From Nitrosomonas oligotropha (lineage in GTDB: Bacteria; Pseudomonadota; Gammaproteobacteria; Burkholderiales; Nitrosomonadaceae), in NCBI RefSeq assembly GCF_900106555.1, contig NZ_FNOE01000014.1, positions 1-64,000 on the forward strand: 64,000 nucleotides of DNA, written 5' to 3'. Position numbers and translations under genes: made by a program. The notes below the pieces were generated by a model that made no database searches, had not been told where the DNA came from, and worked only from the letters and a program-made list of their open reading frames with translations. Shown in pieces: positions 40,325 through 49,030 of this stretch. The stretch's first letter is position 1, and each line of letters begins with the position of its first letter.

Positions 40325-41215
40325 TTGGTATCAATTATAGACAAAGGGCTGCTGCTGTTCTGCACGGTGTGGGCGGGGCTATTGATCGCGCTGAACTATA
40401 CGTTGGGCATTGAAAGTAGCATGATCAAAGGGATGGATTCGCGCTGGCAGCAGTGTGCCGCGCTGTTTTTGGTGTATTGCAGCGCGTTTGTCATTCCGTA
40501 TGGTTTTGCGGTGGTATTCCGCAGACATCTGATCGCGGCCACGCCGCTATTTTGGTTGCTGCTGCTGATCGCACCGGCTTTGTTTGCGGTTAAGGCGAGT
40601 GCGGTCAATCCACTGGAAAATCAAATCGATGGGGTGTGGGGGAGTTATTGGACGATCGTCACGACGCTGCCTTTTAAGTTGCTGGTCGTGCTAGTGCCGT
40701 TGATCGTGTTACAGCGGTGGTTTCCAGAGCAGCCGGGTTTCTGGGGGCTGACGCTGTGCAATGTGCGCTGGCGGCCGTACGGTTTGATGCTGTTGATGAT
40801 GGTACCGCTGATTGCGTATGCCGGGACGCAGCCGGATTTTCTCGCGGCCTATCCGCGCTTAAAGCAGATCGCTTTCATCGCGCCGCACACGGAGCATTTC
40901 GGCTGGTTTCAGTTGTTGTACGAAGTCAGTTACGGCATTGATTTCGTCACGATCGAGCTGTTCTTCCGTGGTTTCCTGATTTTTGCGTTTGCCCGCTATG
41001 CCGGACCGGCGGCGATTCTGCCGATGGCGGTTTTTTATTGCAGCGTCCATTTCGGTAAACCGCTGCTCGAGTGCATTTCTTCGTTCTTCGGCGGTTTGAT
41101 TTTGGGCGTCGTCGCGTATCAAACCCGCTCCATCGCCGGTGGTCTGGCGGTGCATCTGGGCATCGCGTGGATGATGGAGGTCAGCGCTTATGCCGGGAAT
41201 GTAAGGAGCGGATAG
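40325..41215 (+). CDS. CPBP family intramembrane metalloprotease
   Basis: The 296-residue membrane protein has about eight hydrophobic helices and the CPBP (Rce1/Abi-like) catalytic pattern: ELFFRG with Glu211 and Arg215, His242 in SVHFGKP and His277 in AVHLGIAW. The usual EE pair is reduced to IE. Family members act as intramembrane proteases in protein processing or bacteriocin immunity. Translation probably starts at TTG 40325; the next ATG in frame would remove the first helix. Confidence 0.85.
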   Translation: MVSIIDKGLLLFCTVWAGLLIALNYTLGIESSMIKGMDSRWQQCAALFLVYCSAFVIPYGFAVVFRRHLIAATPLFWLLLLIAPALFAVKASAVNPLENQIDGVWGSYWTIVTTLPFKLLVVLVPLIVLQRWFPEQPGFWGLTLCNVRWRPYGLMLLMMVPLIAYAGTQPDFLAAYPRLKQIAFIAPHTEHFGWFQLLYEVSYGIDFVTIELFFRGFLIFAFARYAGPAAILPMAVFYCSVHFGKPLLECISSFFGGLILGVVAYQTRSIAGGLAVHLGIAWMMEVSAYAGNVRSG

Positions 41216-41223
41216 ATTGCGCG

Positions 41224-42186
41224 TTACGGGTTGCGGGTTTTGAAGCGATCGGTGGTGCGGATCAGCGCGGCTTGTATGCCCGGTTCCCACACCGAATGCC
41301 CGGCGTCGTCGATGATGATGTACTCCGCTTGCGGCCAGGCGTGATGCAGATCGTCCGCGCTGACGATTGGGCACACGGCGTCGTAGCGGCCTTGTACGAT
41401 GGTGGCGGGGATGTTGTGCAGTTTGTGCACGTTATTCAGTAACGAGTTTTCCGGCAGGAAGATATTGTGCATGAAGTAATGCGCTTCCATGCGCGCCAGT
41501 CCGAGCGCCACGGTGTCGCTGGCAAAGTAGCGGACTGTCGCCGGATTGGGCAATAACGTCGAGCACGAGCCTTCATAGGTACTCCAGGTGCGTGCCGCAG
41601 GCATGTGGATAGCCGGATCCGGGTTCATCAGGCGTTGATGGTAAGCGGAGAGTATATCGTTGCGCTCCGTATCGGATAGCGGTGCAACTAATTCACGCCA
41701 TGCTTCCGGGAACAAATTGCGCAATCCGTACAGAAACCAATCGATTTCCTGTTTGCGGCAGAGAAAAATGCCGCGCAGGATGAAGCCCAGACAACGTTCC
41801 GGATGTGCTTCGCCATACGCCAGCGCCAGTGTGCTGCCCCACGAGCCGCCAAATACCAGCCAGCGGTCAATGCCCAGATGCTGGCGCAGTGATTCCAAGT
41901 CGTTGATTAGATGCGGTGTTGTGTTGTCTTGTGTTTCACCCAGCGGTGTTGAACGCCCCGCGCCCCTTTGATCGTATATGACTATGCGGTAATATGCCGG
42001 ATCGAAGAAGCGCCGGTGCGCCGGTGTCGATCCCGCGCCCGGGCCGCCATGAAGAAATACCACTGGTGTGCCGGAGGGATTGCCGGATTCCTCCCAGTAC
42101 ATGGTGTGGATATTATCCAAGGCTAATGTGCTTTGCCGGTAGGGTTGAATTTCAGGGTAAAGCGCCGCAGGTGAATGATGGTTCAT
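41224..42186 (-). CDS. pip: Proline iminopeptidase
   Basis: The 320-residue alpha/beta hydrolase has HGGPGAGSTPAHRRFFDP near residue 46, YDQRGAGRSTPLGE, the nucleophile in VFGGSWGSTLALAY near residue 113, and a C-terminal DDAGHSVWEPG bearing the catalytic histidine. It removes N-terminal proline from peptides in the cytoplasm. It is convergent with the CPBP protease gene, eight bases apart. Confidence 0.94.
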   Translation of the reverse strand: MNHHSPAALYPEIQPYRQSTLALDNIHTMYWEESGNPSGTPVVFLHGGPGAGSTPAHRRFFDPAYYRIVIYDQRGAGRSTPLGETQDNTTPHLINDLESLRQHLGIDRWLVFGGSWGSTLALAYGEAHPERCLGFILRGIFLCRKQEIDWFLYGLRNLFPEAWRELVAPLSDTERNDILSAYHQRLMNPDPAIHMPAARTWSTYEGSCSTLLPNPATVRYFASDTVALGLARMEAHYFMHNIFLPENSLLNNVHKLHNIPATIVQGRYDAVCPIVSADDLHHAWPQAEYIIIDDAGHSVWEPGIQAALIRTTDRFKTRNP

Positions 42187-42335
42187 GATATGGGTACAAA
42201 TGCCGATAATTAATTGGGTTTAAGAAAGATAGAAAAGAGTGGCAAAGATCACAGAGTTCAGGTCTTAAATGAATTATAGTTCTGCTATATTGCTCGACAG
42301 GCTATCTACTGTATCAATGTTAAAAGGAATATCAT

Positions 42336-42593
42336 ATGCCTAATACTATCCTGAGAGAACAAGAAGTTTCCATGTTGCGCGAAGAAATGGAAATATTGAT
42401 GAATGAACGTCAATGCCTGCTGGATGCGACTGGCGCCGCGGCTGTGTTTGTGGCCAAGATGGACAGTACTTTATTGCCGGATTCGGTCTGCCAGGCAGCC
42501 AAAATCCTGTCCAGTTCGTTAAACAATTTACCAGAAGAAACCTTACGGGATGCGCTGGAGAGGGTGAAGTCAGAGTTTGCAGTTCGTGTATGA
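42336..42593 (+). CDS. Small helical protein of unknown function
   Basis: The 85-residue product is soluble and mostly helical, with a heptad-like N-terminus (LREEMEILMNERQCLL). AAAAGGAAT, seven bases before the ATG, is a good ribosome binding site and supports it as real. It overlaps the start of the phospholipase gene, suggesting coupled translation. I recognise no family. Confidence 0.65.
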   Translation: MPNTILREQEVSMLREEMEILMNERQCLLDATGAAAVFVAKMDSTLLPDSVCQAAKILSSSLNNLPEETLRDALERVKSEFAVRV

Positions 42594-43755
42594 ACAGAAA
42601 AAAGCATTAGCCGTACCGAAGGTTGGACTTGTTCTGACCGGTGGTGGAGCGCGCGCCGCCTATCAAGTGGGTGTGTTGCGCGCAATCGCCGAATTATTAC
42701 CTGATAAGACGCGTAACCCGTTTCCGATTATTTGTGGCACCTCCGCGGGCGCTATCAATGCTGCTAGTATTGCCGTTTCCGCCCACAATTTTGCCGAAGG
42801 TGTCGGACGGCTGGAAGAAGTATGGTCGAATTTTCATGTCGATCAGATTTACCGGTCGGATCTCATGGGTGTTATTCATAACACTTTGCGCTGTATGCTC
42901 TCCTTGGTATCGAGTGAATACGGCCAGCATAATCCCATTTCTCTGCTGGATAATGCGCCACTGGAAGCTTTACTGAAGAACCGTTTTTCTTTCCGTACCA
43001 TTCAACACTGTATCCGCTCCGGCTCGCTGCATGCACTGGGATTGACTGCCTGGGGATATACATCAGGTCAATCGGTGACCTTCTATCAGGCGGCAAGAGA
43101 AGTGTTGCCGTGGAAACGAGCGCAAAGACTGGGTCTTCCGGTCGAGATAGGGGTTGAGCATTTGATGGCTTCTTCATCGATACCGTTTATTTTTCCCGCG
43201 GTCAAATTGAATCGTGAGTATTTTGGCGATGGCTCCATGCGTCAGATGGCGCCGATTAGCCCTGCGCTTCATCTGGGCGCCGATAAAGTATTGATCATCG
43301 GCGTGCGTAAACCAGTAACCGACGAGCCCAAACGTATCAGCGCATCAGGTTATCCGCCTTTTGCACAGATTGCCGGACATGCGTTGAACAGCATCTTTGT
43401 CGACAGCCTGGATGTGGATCTGGAGCGTTTGCTACGCATTAATGAAACACTGAAACTGATTCCGCCCGAGGCGTTTAAAGCGAATAACATATCGCTGCGT
43501 CCCATCGAAGCAATGATGATTGCCCCGAGCGAGGGAATCAACGAAATTGCCCAGAAATATGCGCATACGCTGCCGTGGATCATGCGCTATCTATACCGTG
43601 CCATCGGCGCCATGGGGCCGAATGGTTCGACTTTACTCAGCTACGTATTATTTGAGGTGCCTTTCTGCCGGGATTTAATCGAGTTGGGTTATAACGATAC
43701 CATGCAACAGAAAAATGAACTTTTGAAGTTTATTGGAGTTCAAGAGAAGGTATAG
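42577..43755 (+). CDS. Patatin-like phospholipase
   Basis: The 392-residue protein has the patatin-fold motifs in order: the oxyanion loop LTGGGARAAYQVG near residue 20, the nucleophile GTSAGAINAA near residue 50, and the DG dyad in YFGDGSMRQMAPISPA near residue 215. It should hydrolyse acyl esters of phospholipids. No signal peptide is present. The start may be TTG 42577 or GTG 42586, both within the end of the preceding small gene. Confidence 0.9.
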   Translation: MQFVYEQKKALAVPKVGLVLTGGGARAAYQVGVLRAIAELLPDKTRNPFPIICGTSAGAINAASIAVSAHNFAEGVGRLEEVWSNFHVDQIYRSDLMGVIHNTLRCMLSLVSSEYGQHNPISLLDNAPLEALLKNRFSFRTIQHCIRSGSLHALGLTAWGYTSGQSVTFYQAAREVLPWKRAQRLGLPVEIGVEHLMASSSIPFIFPAVKLNREYFGDGSMRQMAPISPALHLGADKVLIIGVRKPVTDEPKRISASGYPPFAQIAGHALNSIFVDSLDVDLERLLRINETLKLIPPEAFKANNISLRPIEAMMIAPSEGINEIAQKYAHTLPWIMRYLYRAIGAMGPNGSTLLSYVLFEVPFCRDLIELGYNDTMQQKNELLKFIGVQEKV

Positions 43756-43807
43756 CGCATACGGGCGTCACGTTTTTTTGCATTAAAATTTTTGTCAGGA
43801 AAAATAA

Positions 43808-44527
43808 ATGGCTTTTGATAGTCCGCAATTTTGGCTTGCTGTATTACAAATCATTGCGATTGATATTGTACTGGGCGGCGACAATGCCGTTGTGATCGCG
43901 CTGGCTTGTCGGCGTTTGCCCGAGCAACAGCGCAAATTGGGTATTTTCTGGGGTGTGTTTGGCGCAATCTTATTGCGCGTGGTGATGATCTTTTTTGCTT
44001 TGAGTCTGTTGACCATGCCCTATTTAAAGATTGTAGGCGCGGTTTTGCTGGTTTGGATTGGTATTAAATTGCTGCAACCGGAGCCGGAGGGTGCGCATGA
44101 AATTGATGCCAGCACGACGTTAGTCGGTGCGATTAAAACGATTATTGTGGCGGATGCAGTGATGAGTTTGGACAATGTCATCGCCATCGCAGGCGCGGCC
44201 AAGGATGACATCGGTTTGGTCATTTTCGGCTTGGTCGTCAGCGTGCCGATCATCGTATGGGGCAGTCAAATGGTGATGAAGGTGATGGATCGATATCCGG
44301 TTACGATCGCGATTGGCGCGGGATTGTTGGGATGGATTGCTGGCGATATGGCGGTTACCGATGTCGTCACTAAGGAATGGGTCAGTACGCAGGCGAAGTA
44401 TCTTCAGTGGATTGCGCCGGCTTCCGTAGCGCTTCTGGTTATTGCGGCCGGCAAATTGCTGGCGGCCCGGAAACCGTTTAAACCCGAGCCATTGGAAGAT
44501 TTGGCCAATGAAAAAATTCCCAAATAG
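43808..44527 (+). CDS. TerC family membrane protein
   Basis: The 239-residue protein has about seven helices with the paired family motifs IDIVLGGDNAVVIALA (residues 19-34) and VMSLDNVIAIAG (near 118), whose acidic residues lie inside the membrane. TerC/YjbE-like proteins are linked to metal ion export, especially manganese, and to tellurite resistance. No yybP-ykoY-type riboswitch is seen in the short upstream gap. AGGAAAAATAA precedes the ATG. Confidence 0.9.
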   Translation: MAFDSPQFWLAVLQIIAIDIVLGGDNAVVIALACRRLPEQQRKLGIFWGVFGAILLRVVMIFFALSLLTMPYLKIVGAVLLVWIGIKLLQPEPEGAHEIDASTTLVGAIKTIIVADAVMSLDNVIAIAGAAKDDIGLVIFGLVVSVPIIVWGSQMVMKVMDRYPVTIAIGAGLLGWIAGDMAVTDVVTKEWVSTQAKYLQWIAPASVALLVIAAGKLLAARKPFKPEPLEDLANEKIPK

Positions 44528-44559
44528 TCATTCACGTATAAAAGTTTGAGAGATTGATC

Positions 44560-44985
44560 ATGCTAAAAATTTTATTACCTGTCGATGGTTCTGATTATGC
44601 CAATAAAGCAATAACCGGCTTCATTGCTTTATTGGACTGGTATAAGGAAAAACCGGAACTGCATTTGCTGAATGTGCAATATCCGCTGCGCGGCAATGCG
44701 GCATTGTTCATTAACCAGACGGATATTAAGCAATATCACCAAGAGGAAGGCCAAAAAGAATTGCAAAGCACGTGCACTTTGCTCGATCAGGCGGGCGTTG
44801 CTTATCAATATCACATTGTGGTGGGTGATCCGGCCGAAATGATTGTCCGGTTTGCTAGTGAGAAGCAATATGATCAGATTGTGATGGGGCCGCGCGGAGC
44901 GGGCGGTATCCAAGGTTTGTTACTGGGCTCGGTAAGCAGCAAAGTGATGCAGTTGGCAAAAACTCCCGTGTTATTGATTAAGTAA
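44560..44985 (+). CDS. Universal stress protein (UspA family)
   Basis: From the ATG at 44560 the product has 141 residues with LLPVDGSDYANKA at the N-terminus and the ATP-binding GPRGAGGIQGLLLGSVSSK motif (GxxG-x9-G(S/T)) near residue 110. It is probably an ATP-binding stress protein. It lies 32 bases after the terC-like gene and 21 bases before the metallo-hydrolase, on the same strand. Confidence 0.92.
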   Translation: MLKILLPVDGSDYANKAITGFIALLDWYKEKPELHLLNVQYPLRGNAALFINQTDIKQYHQEEGQKELQSTCTLLDQAGVAYQYHIVVGDPAEMIVRFASEKQYDQIVMGPRGAGGIQGLLLGSVSSKVMQLAKTPVLLIK

Positions 44986-45006
44986 TGAATTTCCGGGGCG
45001 AGTCTT

Positions 45007-45771
45007 TTGAAGCTAAGGATCTTGGGGTGTAGCGGAGGGATAGGAAGCGGCGAACAAACCACTGCGATGTTGCTGGACGACGATGTGCTAATCGACGCGG
45101 GAACAGGTGTGGGTAATTTGAGTTTGTCCGAGATGATCAAAATTGATCATATTCTTGTTACGCATGCACATTTGGATCATGTTGCATTTATTCCATTTCT
45201 GGTGGATACCGTCGGTTCAATCCGCAACAAACCGATAACAATTCATGCCATCCAGCCCACGCTGGATACGTTGCGGGAGCATTTGTTTAACTGGCATCTG
45301 TGGCCAGATTTTACAAAAATTCCCAATGACATTTCCCCTTATATGCGTTACGAAACATTGTCGTTGGGAGATACCATTCTTCTCGATGGCCGTGCGATTA
45401 CGCCACTGCCCGCCCATCACACCGTTCCTACAGTCGGCTTTCAGTTGGACTCGGGGTTAGCCAGTCTTGTTTTTTCCGGTGATACAACTACTAATGATGC
45501 CTTCTGGGTAGCCGTTAATAAGATTGTAAATTTGCAGTATTTGATCATTGAATGCGCCTTCTGCAATCAGAACAGGGATATCGCGATCAGATCACGGCAT
45601 TTTTGCCCCAGCTTGCTGGCGGAAGAATTAGAGAAATTGGAACGGAACGTGGAAATATTTATTACGCACCTGAAACCCGGTGAAGCTGATGTCATCATGG
45701 AAGAAATAGATCAGTGCATTGGAAAATATAATCCGCGTCGCCTTGAGAACAATCAATTATTCGAATTTTAG
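45007..45771 (+). CDS. Metallo-beta-lactamase-fold hydrolase, class II cyclic-nucleotide phosphodiesterase-like
   Basis: The 254-residue protein has the metal motif HAHLDHVAFIP (HxHxDH, near residue 57), a late GDTTTNDAFW aspartate site and THLKPGE near the end. The overall pattern LRILGCSGGIGSGEQTTAMLLDDDVLIDAGTG resembles class II 3',5'-cyclic-nucleotide phosphodiesterases. The substrate is inferred, not shown. Translation starts at TTG 45007. It stands 11 bases before the GAF-ATPase gene, so a functional link is plausible. Confidence 0.82.
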   Translation: MKLRILGCSGGIGSGEQTTAMLLDDDVLIDAGTGVGNLSLSEMIKIDHILVTHAHLDHVAFIPFLVDTVGSIRNKPITIHAIQPTLDTLREHLFNWHLWPDFTKIPNDISPYMRYETLSLGDTILLDGRAITPLPAHHTVPTVGFQLDSGLASLVFSGDTTTNDAFWVAVNKIVNLQYLIIECAFCNQNRDIAIRSRHFCPSLLAEELEKLERNVEIFITHLKPGEADVIMEEIDQCIGKYNPRRLENNQLFEF

Positions 45772-45782
45772 GAAGTGAGGCT

Positions 45783-48164
45783 ATGAGTACAGTCGCGATG
45801 ATTCAACCACAAAAGAATAATGCAAATAACAATAACGAATCAGCTTTTTCCAAAAATCTGCAGGTTATTATCAACAAGATATACGCTGCGAATGGTGTTG
45901 AAGAAATCATGCTGGAAACTAGCAAGGATATTTGCGCATTACTCAACGCGGACCGGTTTACCATTTACTCACTGAATGAAGATAAATCTTCTTTTGTTTC
46001 GAGGGTTAAAACTGGATTTGATTCTTTTCAGGATTTGAAACTGCCGGTAACGGAAAACAGTATTATCGGTCTTGCCGCTTTACAAAAGAAAGTGGTCAAT
46101 ATTGCGGATGTATACGATAAAAGTGAGTTAAAAAAATTTAATCCGCTACTGGTTTTTTCCAACGAAGTGGATAAACGCACGGGTTATCGAACCAAACAGA
46201 TGCTGGCGGTGCCGATTCTGAACGCTGATAGCCGGGAATTGATGGGCGTGGTTCAGGTGATTAATAATAGATCGAACGAATCATTCACCACCGCGATCAT
46301 GGAAGGGGTCGTGGAAATTTGCCGCGTTCTTGCCATTGCTTTTAAGCAGCGCCAGAAGTCCTCTCAATTGTTGAAATCAAAATATGATTATCTGATTCTC
46401 GATGCAATTATTTCCGCCCCTGAACTGGAACTGGCCACACGCTCAGCGCGGAAAAAAGGCTGCGATCTGGAAGATGTGCTGGTTGACGAATTCCGCATGA
46501 GTTTGCCGCTTATCGGCAAGGCACTGGCTTCTTTCTTTCAGGTTAAGTACGAGCCTTTTAGAACGGATAGGATTAAACCGGCTGATCTGCTTAAGAATTT
46601 AAAAAAAGATTATATTGAAAGCAATGCTTTGCTACCGATTGATGAAACAAAAGATGGCCTGATACTACTAACGCTCGATCCTGAACGGGTTAAGTCGCAG
46701 CGTATTGCCAATACCATTTTCCCAAAGCATAAGATCGTTTACACGGTTACTACGCAAAGAGAATTTAATGCTACGGTCGAACAATTTTATGGTGGCAGCC
46801 AGGATGAGATCGGTACCGGCGACATCAATGAAATGCTTACCAATCTCGGGACTGAAGACATCGAAGAGACAGCAGGTGAGATAGAAGAATCTTCCGCGGC
46901 GACTGACAACGAGCTGGTCAAGCTCGTCAATAAAATCATTATTGATGCCTATAAAATGGGGGTATCGGATATTCATATCGAACCCTACTCAGGGAAAGAA
47001 AAAACCAAAGTACGCTTCCGTAAGGATGGTTCATTGATGCCTTATATCGAGGTTCCAGCAGGTTATCGTAACTCTATGATCACACGTATAAAAATTATGT
47101 GCGATATGGATATCTCTGAAAAGCGCAAACCACAGGATGGCAAGATTAAATTCAGGAAATTTGCGCCACTGGATATCGAATTGCGTGTTGCGACTATTCC
47201 TTCAGCCGGTGGTTTGGAAGACGTCGTGATGCGTATTCTGGCTGCCGGTGAACCCATTCCACTGGAGAAAATGGGCTTTACCGAGCACAATCTGGAGGAG
47301 TTGAAGAAAATTATCAGCAAACCGTACGGGTTGTTTTTTGTATGCGGCCCGACAGGTTCGGGTAAAACAACCACGCTGCATTCGGTATTGAAATATCTCA
47401 ATCGCGACGATACCAAGATTTGGACTGCGGAAGATCCAGTTGAGATTACACAAAGAGGATTGCGTCAGGTGCAAATCAACGTCAAAGCGGGATTAACTTT
47501 CCCAGCCATCATGCGCTCTTTTCTGCGGGCCGATCCGGATATCATCATGGTGGGTGAAATGCGCGACAAGGAAACCACCAGTATCGGTATCGAAGCTTCA
47601 CTAACCGGGCACTTGGTTTTGGCGACATTGCATACCAACAGCGCACCGGAATCGGTCATTCGGCTGCTAGATATGGGCATGGATCCGTTCAACTTTTCCG
47701 ATGCTTTGCTTGGCGTATTGGCGCAACGGTTAGCGAAGCGCTTATGCAAGAATTGTAAAGAATCGTATGTAGCCAGCGAACATGAAGTCGATACATTATT
47801 AGCCGAGTATTGCGCCGAGCTCAGAAATATCGACCGTTTCAAAGCCGATCCCGATGCTGCACTTCGTGAAATACGCGCACAATGGATCCAACAATATGGA
47901 GATGATCAAGGTCAAATTACCTTGTACAAAGCGGCTGGTTGTGATGATTGTGTTGGTACCGGTTATTCCGGCCGGGTTGGATTGCACGAATTGATGACGG
48001 CTACCGATGCACTGAAAAAGAATATCCAAGAGCGTGCTCGTGTGGCGGATATGCTGGTGACGGCCTTGGGTGATGGTATGCGGACATTGAAGCAAGACGG
48101 CATTGAAAAAGTGCTACAGGGCGTTACGGATATTCATCAGGTGCGAGTGGTGTGTATTAAGTAA
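45783..48164 (+). CDS. GAF domain-containing PilB/GspE-type ATPase
   Basis: The 793-residue protein combines an N-terminal GAF domain (about residues 25-180; NADRFTIYSL, MLAVPILNADSRELMGVVQVIN), a MshEN-like region (about 200-345) and a full secretion/pilus motor ATPase: Walker A FVCGPTGSGKTTTLHS near 522, RADPDIIMVGEMRD near 582, and zinc-type cysteine pairs CKNC and CDDC. PilB-type ATPases drive pilin extrusion. The GAF fusion is not part of standard PilB and suggests small-molecule or redox control. GAAGTGAGG precedes the ATG. Being next to a phosphodiesterase-like gene and a pilin gene supports a pilus role. Confidence 0.9.
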   Translation: MSTVAMIQPQKNNANNNNESAFSKNLQVIINKIYAANGVEEIMLETSKDICALLNADRFTIYSLNEDKSSFVSRVKTGFDSFQDLKLPVTENSIIGLAALQKKVVNIADVYDKSELKKFNPLLVFSNEVDKRTGYRTKQMLAVPILNADSRELMGVVQVINNRSNESFTTAIMEGVVEICRVLAIAFKQRQKSSQLLKSKYDYLILDAIISAPELELATRSARKKGCDLEDVLVDEFRMSLPLIGKALASFFQVKYEPFRTDRIKPADLLKNLKKDYIESNALLPIDETKDGLILLTLDPERVKSQRIANTIFPKHKIVYTVTTQREFNATVEQFYGGSQDEIGTGDINEMLTNLGTEDIEETAGEIEESSAATDNELVKLVNKIIIDAYKMGVSDIHIEPYSGKEKTKVRFRKDGSLMPYIEVPAGYRNSMITRIKIMCDMDISEKRKPQDGKIKFRKFAPLDIELRVATIPSAGGLEDVVMRILAAGEPIPLEKMGFTEHNLEELKKIISKPYGLFFVCGPTGSGKTTTLHSVLKYLNRDDTKIWTAEDPVEITQRGLRQVQINVKAGLTFPAIMRSFLRADPDIIMVGEMRDKETTSIGIEASLTGHLVLATLHTNSAPESVIRLLDMGMDPFNFSDALLGVLAQRLAKRLCKNCKESYVASEHEVDTLLAEYCAELRNIDRFKADPDAALREIRAQWIQQYGDDQGQITLYKAAGCDDCVGTGYSGRVGLHELMTATDALKKNIQERARVADMLVTALGDGMRTLKQDGIEKVLQGVTDIHQVRVVCIK

Positions 48165-48351
48165 ACGTACCTGATTTGAATGCAATGTAGTGTTTGATTG
48201 CTATGCATAAATTGTGACCAAAAATGTCACATTTTGACTTAATTTAGTAATGGTTGCTGTCGCAGGAATTTGATGAAATGAGGGGTATTTCAGACTGAAA
48301 AATATAAGATAGAATTAACGGCTACAAATGAGTAGTTCATCTAACATAGAA

Positions 48352-48382
48352 AAGGCGCGATACCCTTTGGGTATCGCGCCTT
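48352..48382 (-). terminator. Terminator after the pilin gene
   Basis: A 14-base perfect stem, AAGGCGCGATACCC with GGGTATCGCGCCTT around a 3-base loop, is followed on the minus strand by TTTTCT. It lies 30 bases beyond the pilin stop codon and separates it from the convergent ATPase gene, for which it may also slow transcription. Confidence 0.8.
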
Positions 48383-48411
48383 ATACGTTGAATTCTTACT
48401 GAGAAGTTAGA

Positions 48412-48840
48412 TTAACAAATTGCGCGACCAGTACAGCCGCCAGTTTTTGCCCATTGTATGGGGACTCCAGGACCAGTTGTGGTTCCTGTCAGAATATATG
48501 TGTCAGTAGCTAAGATTCCATTTGCAGCTGCTGGTGTCATGGTTATTGCAGCTGATGTGGCAGTATTGCCACCAACGGTCCCAGATTGTACTTGACCGCT
48601 AGCACCAATTGCTCCTGGTACACCATTAGCACCATTTGTACAGTTAAGTAGAGTACCTTGTTCTTGGAAACATAGTTCTATACCGAGTTTAAGTGGAGCA
48701 GCAGCTGATACGACTTCACTGAATCTAGCTTTCATTGTATAAGTTTGATATGCAGGCACAGCAACTGCAGCCAGAATACCAATGATGGCGACAACGATCA
48801 TTAATTCTATCAGAGTAAAACCTTTTTGTGCTTGTTGCAT
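48412..48840 (-). CDS. pilA: Type IV major pilin-like protein
   Basis: From the ATG at 48840 the 142-residue prepilin has a short leader ending in glycine and the classic [19 protein letters not shown] helix, with Glu5 of the mature protein. The body carries a C-terminal cysteine pair (GGCTGRAIC) plus an earlier pair around [12 protein letters not shown] and a Gly/Thr/Ala-rich middle. PilD cleaves and methylates such proteins before assembly. A good ribosome binding site (AAAGGAG) and a sigma-54 promoter precede it. Confidence 0.93.
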   Translation of the reverse strand: MQQAQKGFTLIELMIVVAIIGILAAVAVPAYQTYTMKARFSEVVSAAAPLKLGIELCFQEQGTLLNCTNGANGVPGAIGASGQVQSGTVGGNTATSAAITMTPAAANGILATDTYILTGTTTGPGVPIQWAKTGGCTGRAIC

Positions 48841-48895
48841 TTGTTGTTCTCCTTTGGGTTGAGTAAGGCACACCAAGTGTGTGTGTAGTGTCTAT

Positions 48896-48911
48896 AGCAG
48901 AAACTATGCCA
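48896..48911 (-). promoter_or_regulatory. Sigma-54 promoter of the pilin gene
   Basis: On the minus strand TGGCAT-N5-CTGCT has the invariant GG and GC separated by exactly ten bases, matching the TGGCAC-N5-TTGCW consensus with two mismatches. Transcription would start about 45 bases before the pilA ATG. In Pseudomonas and others, pilA is sigma-54-dependent and activated by PilR/PilS; that regulator pair is not in this window. Confidence 0.72.
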
Positions 48912-49030
48912 GAATTTTAATTCTGAAAATTTGTTATTTTATCTTTTTTAATTTATCAGGTTGTATCTGATACTTGAGATTGTTTCGAGGATCAGGGAAT
49001 GTCTCACGTTCTGTGTAGATTTTACAGGGA

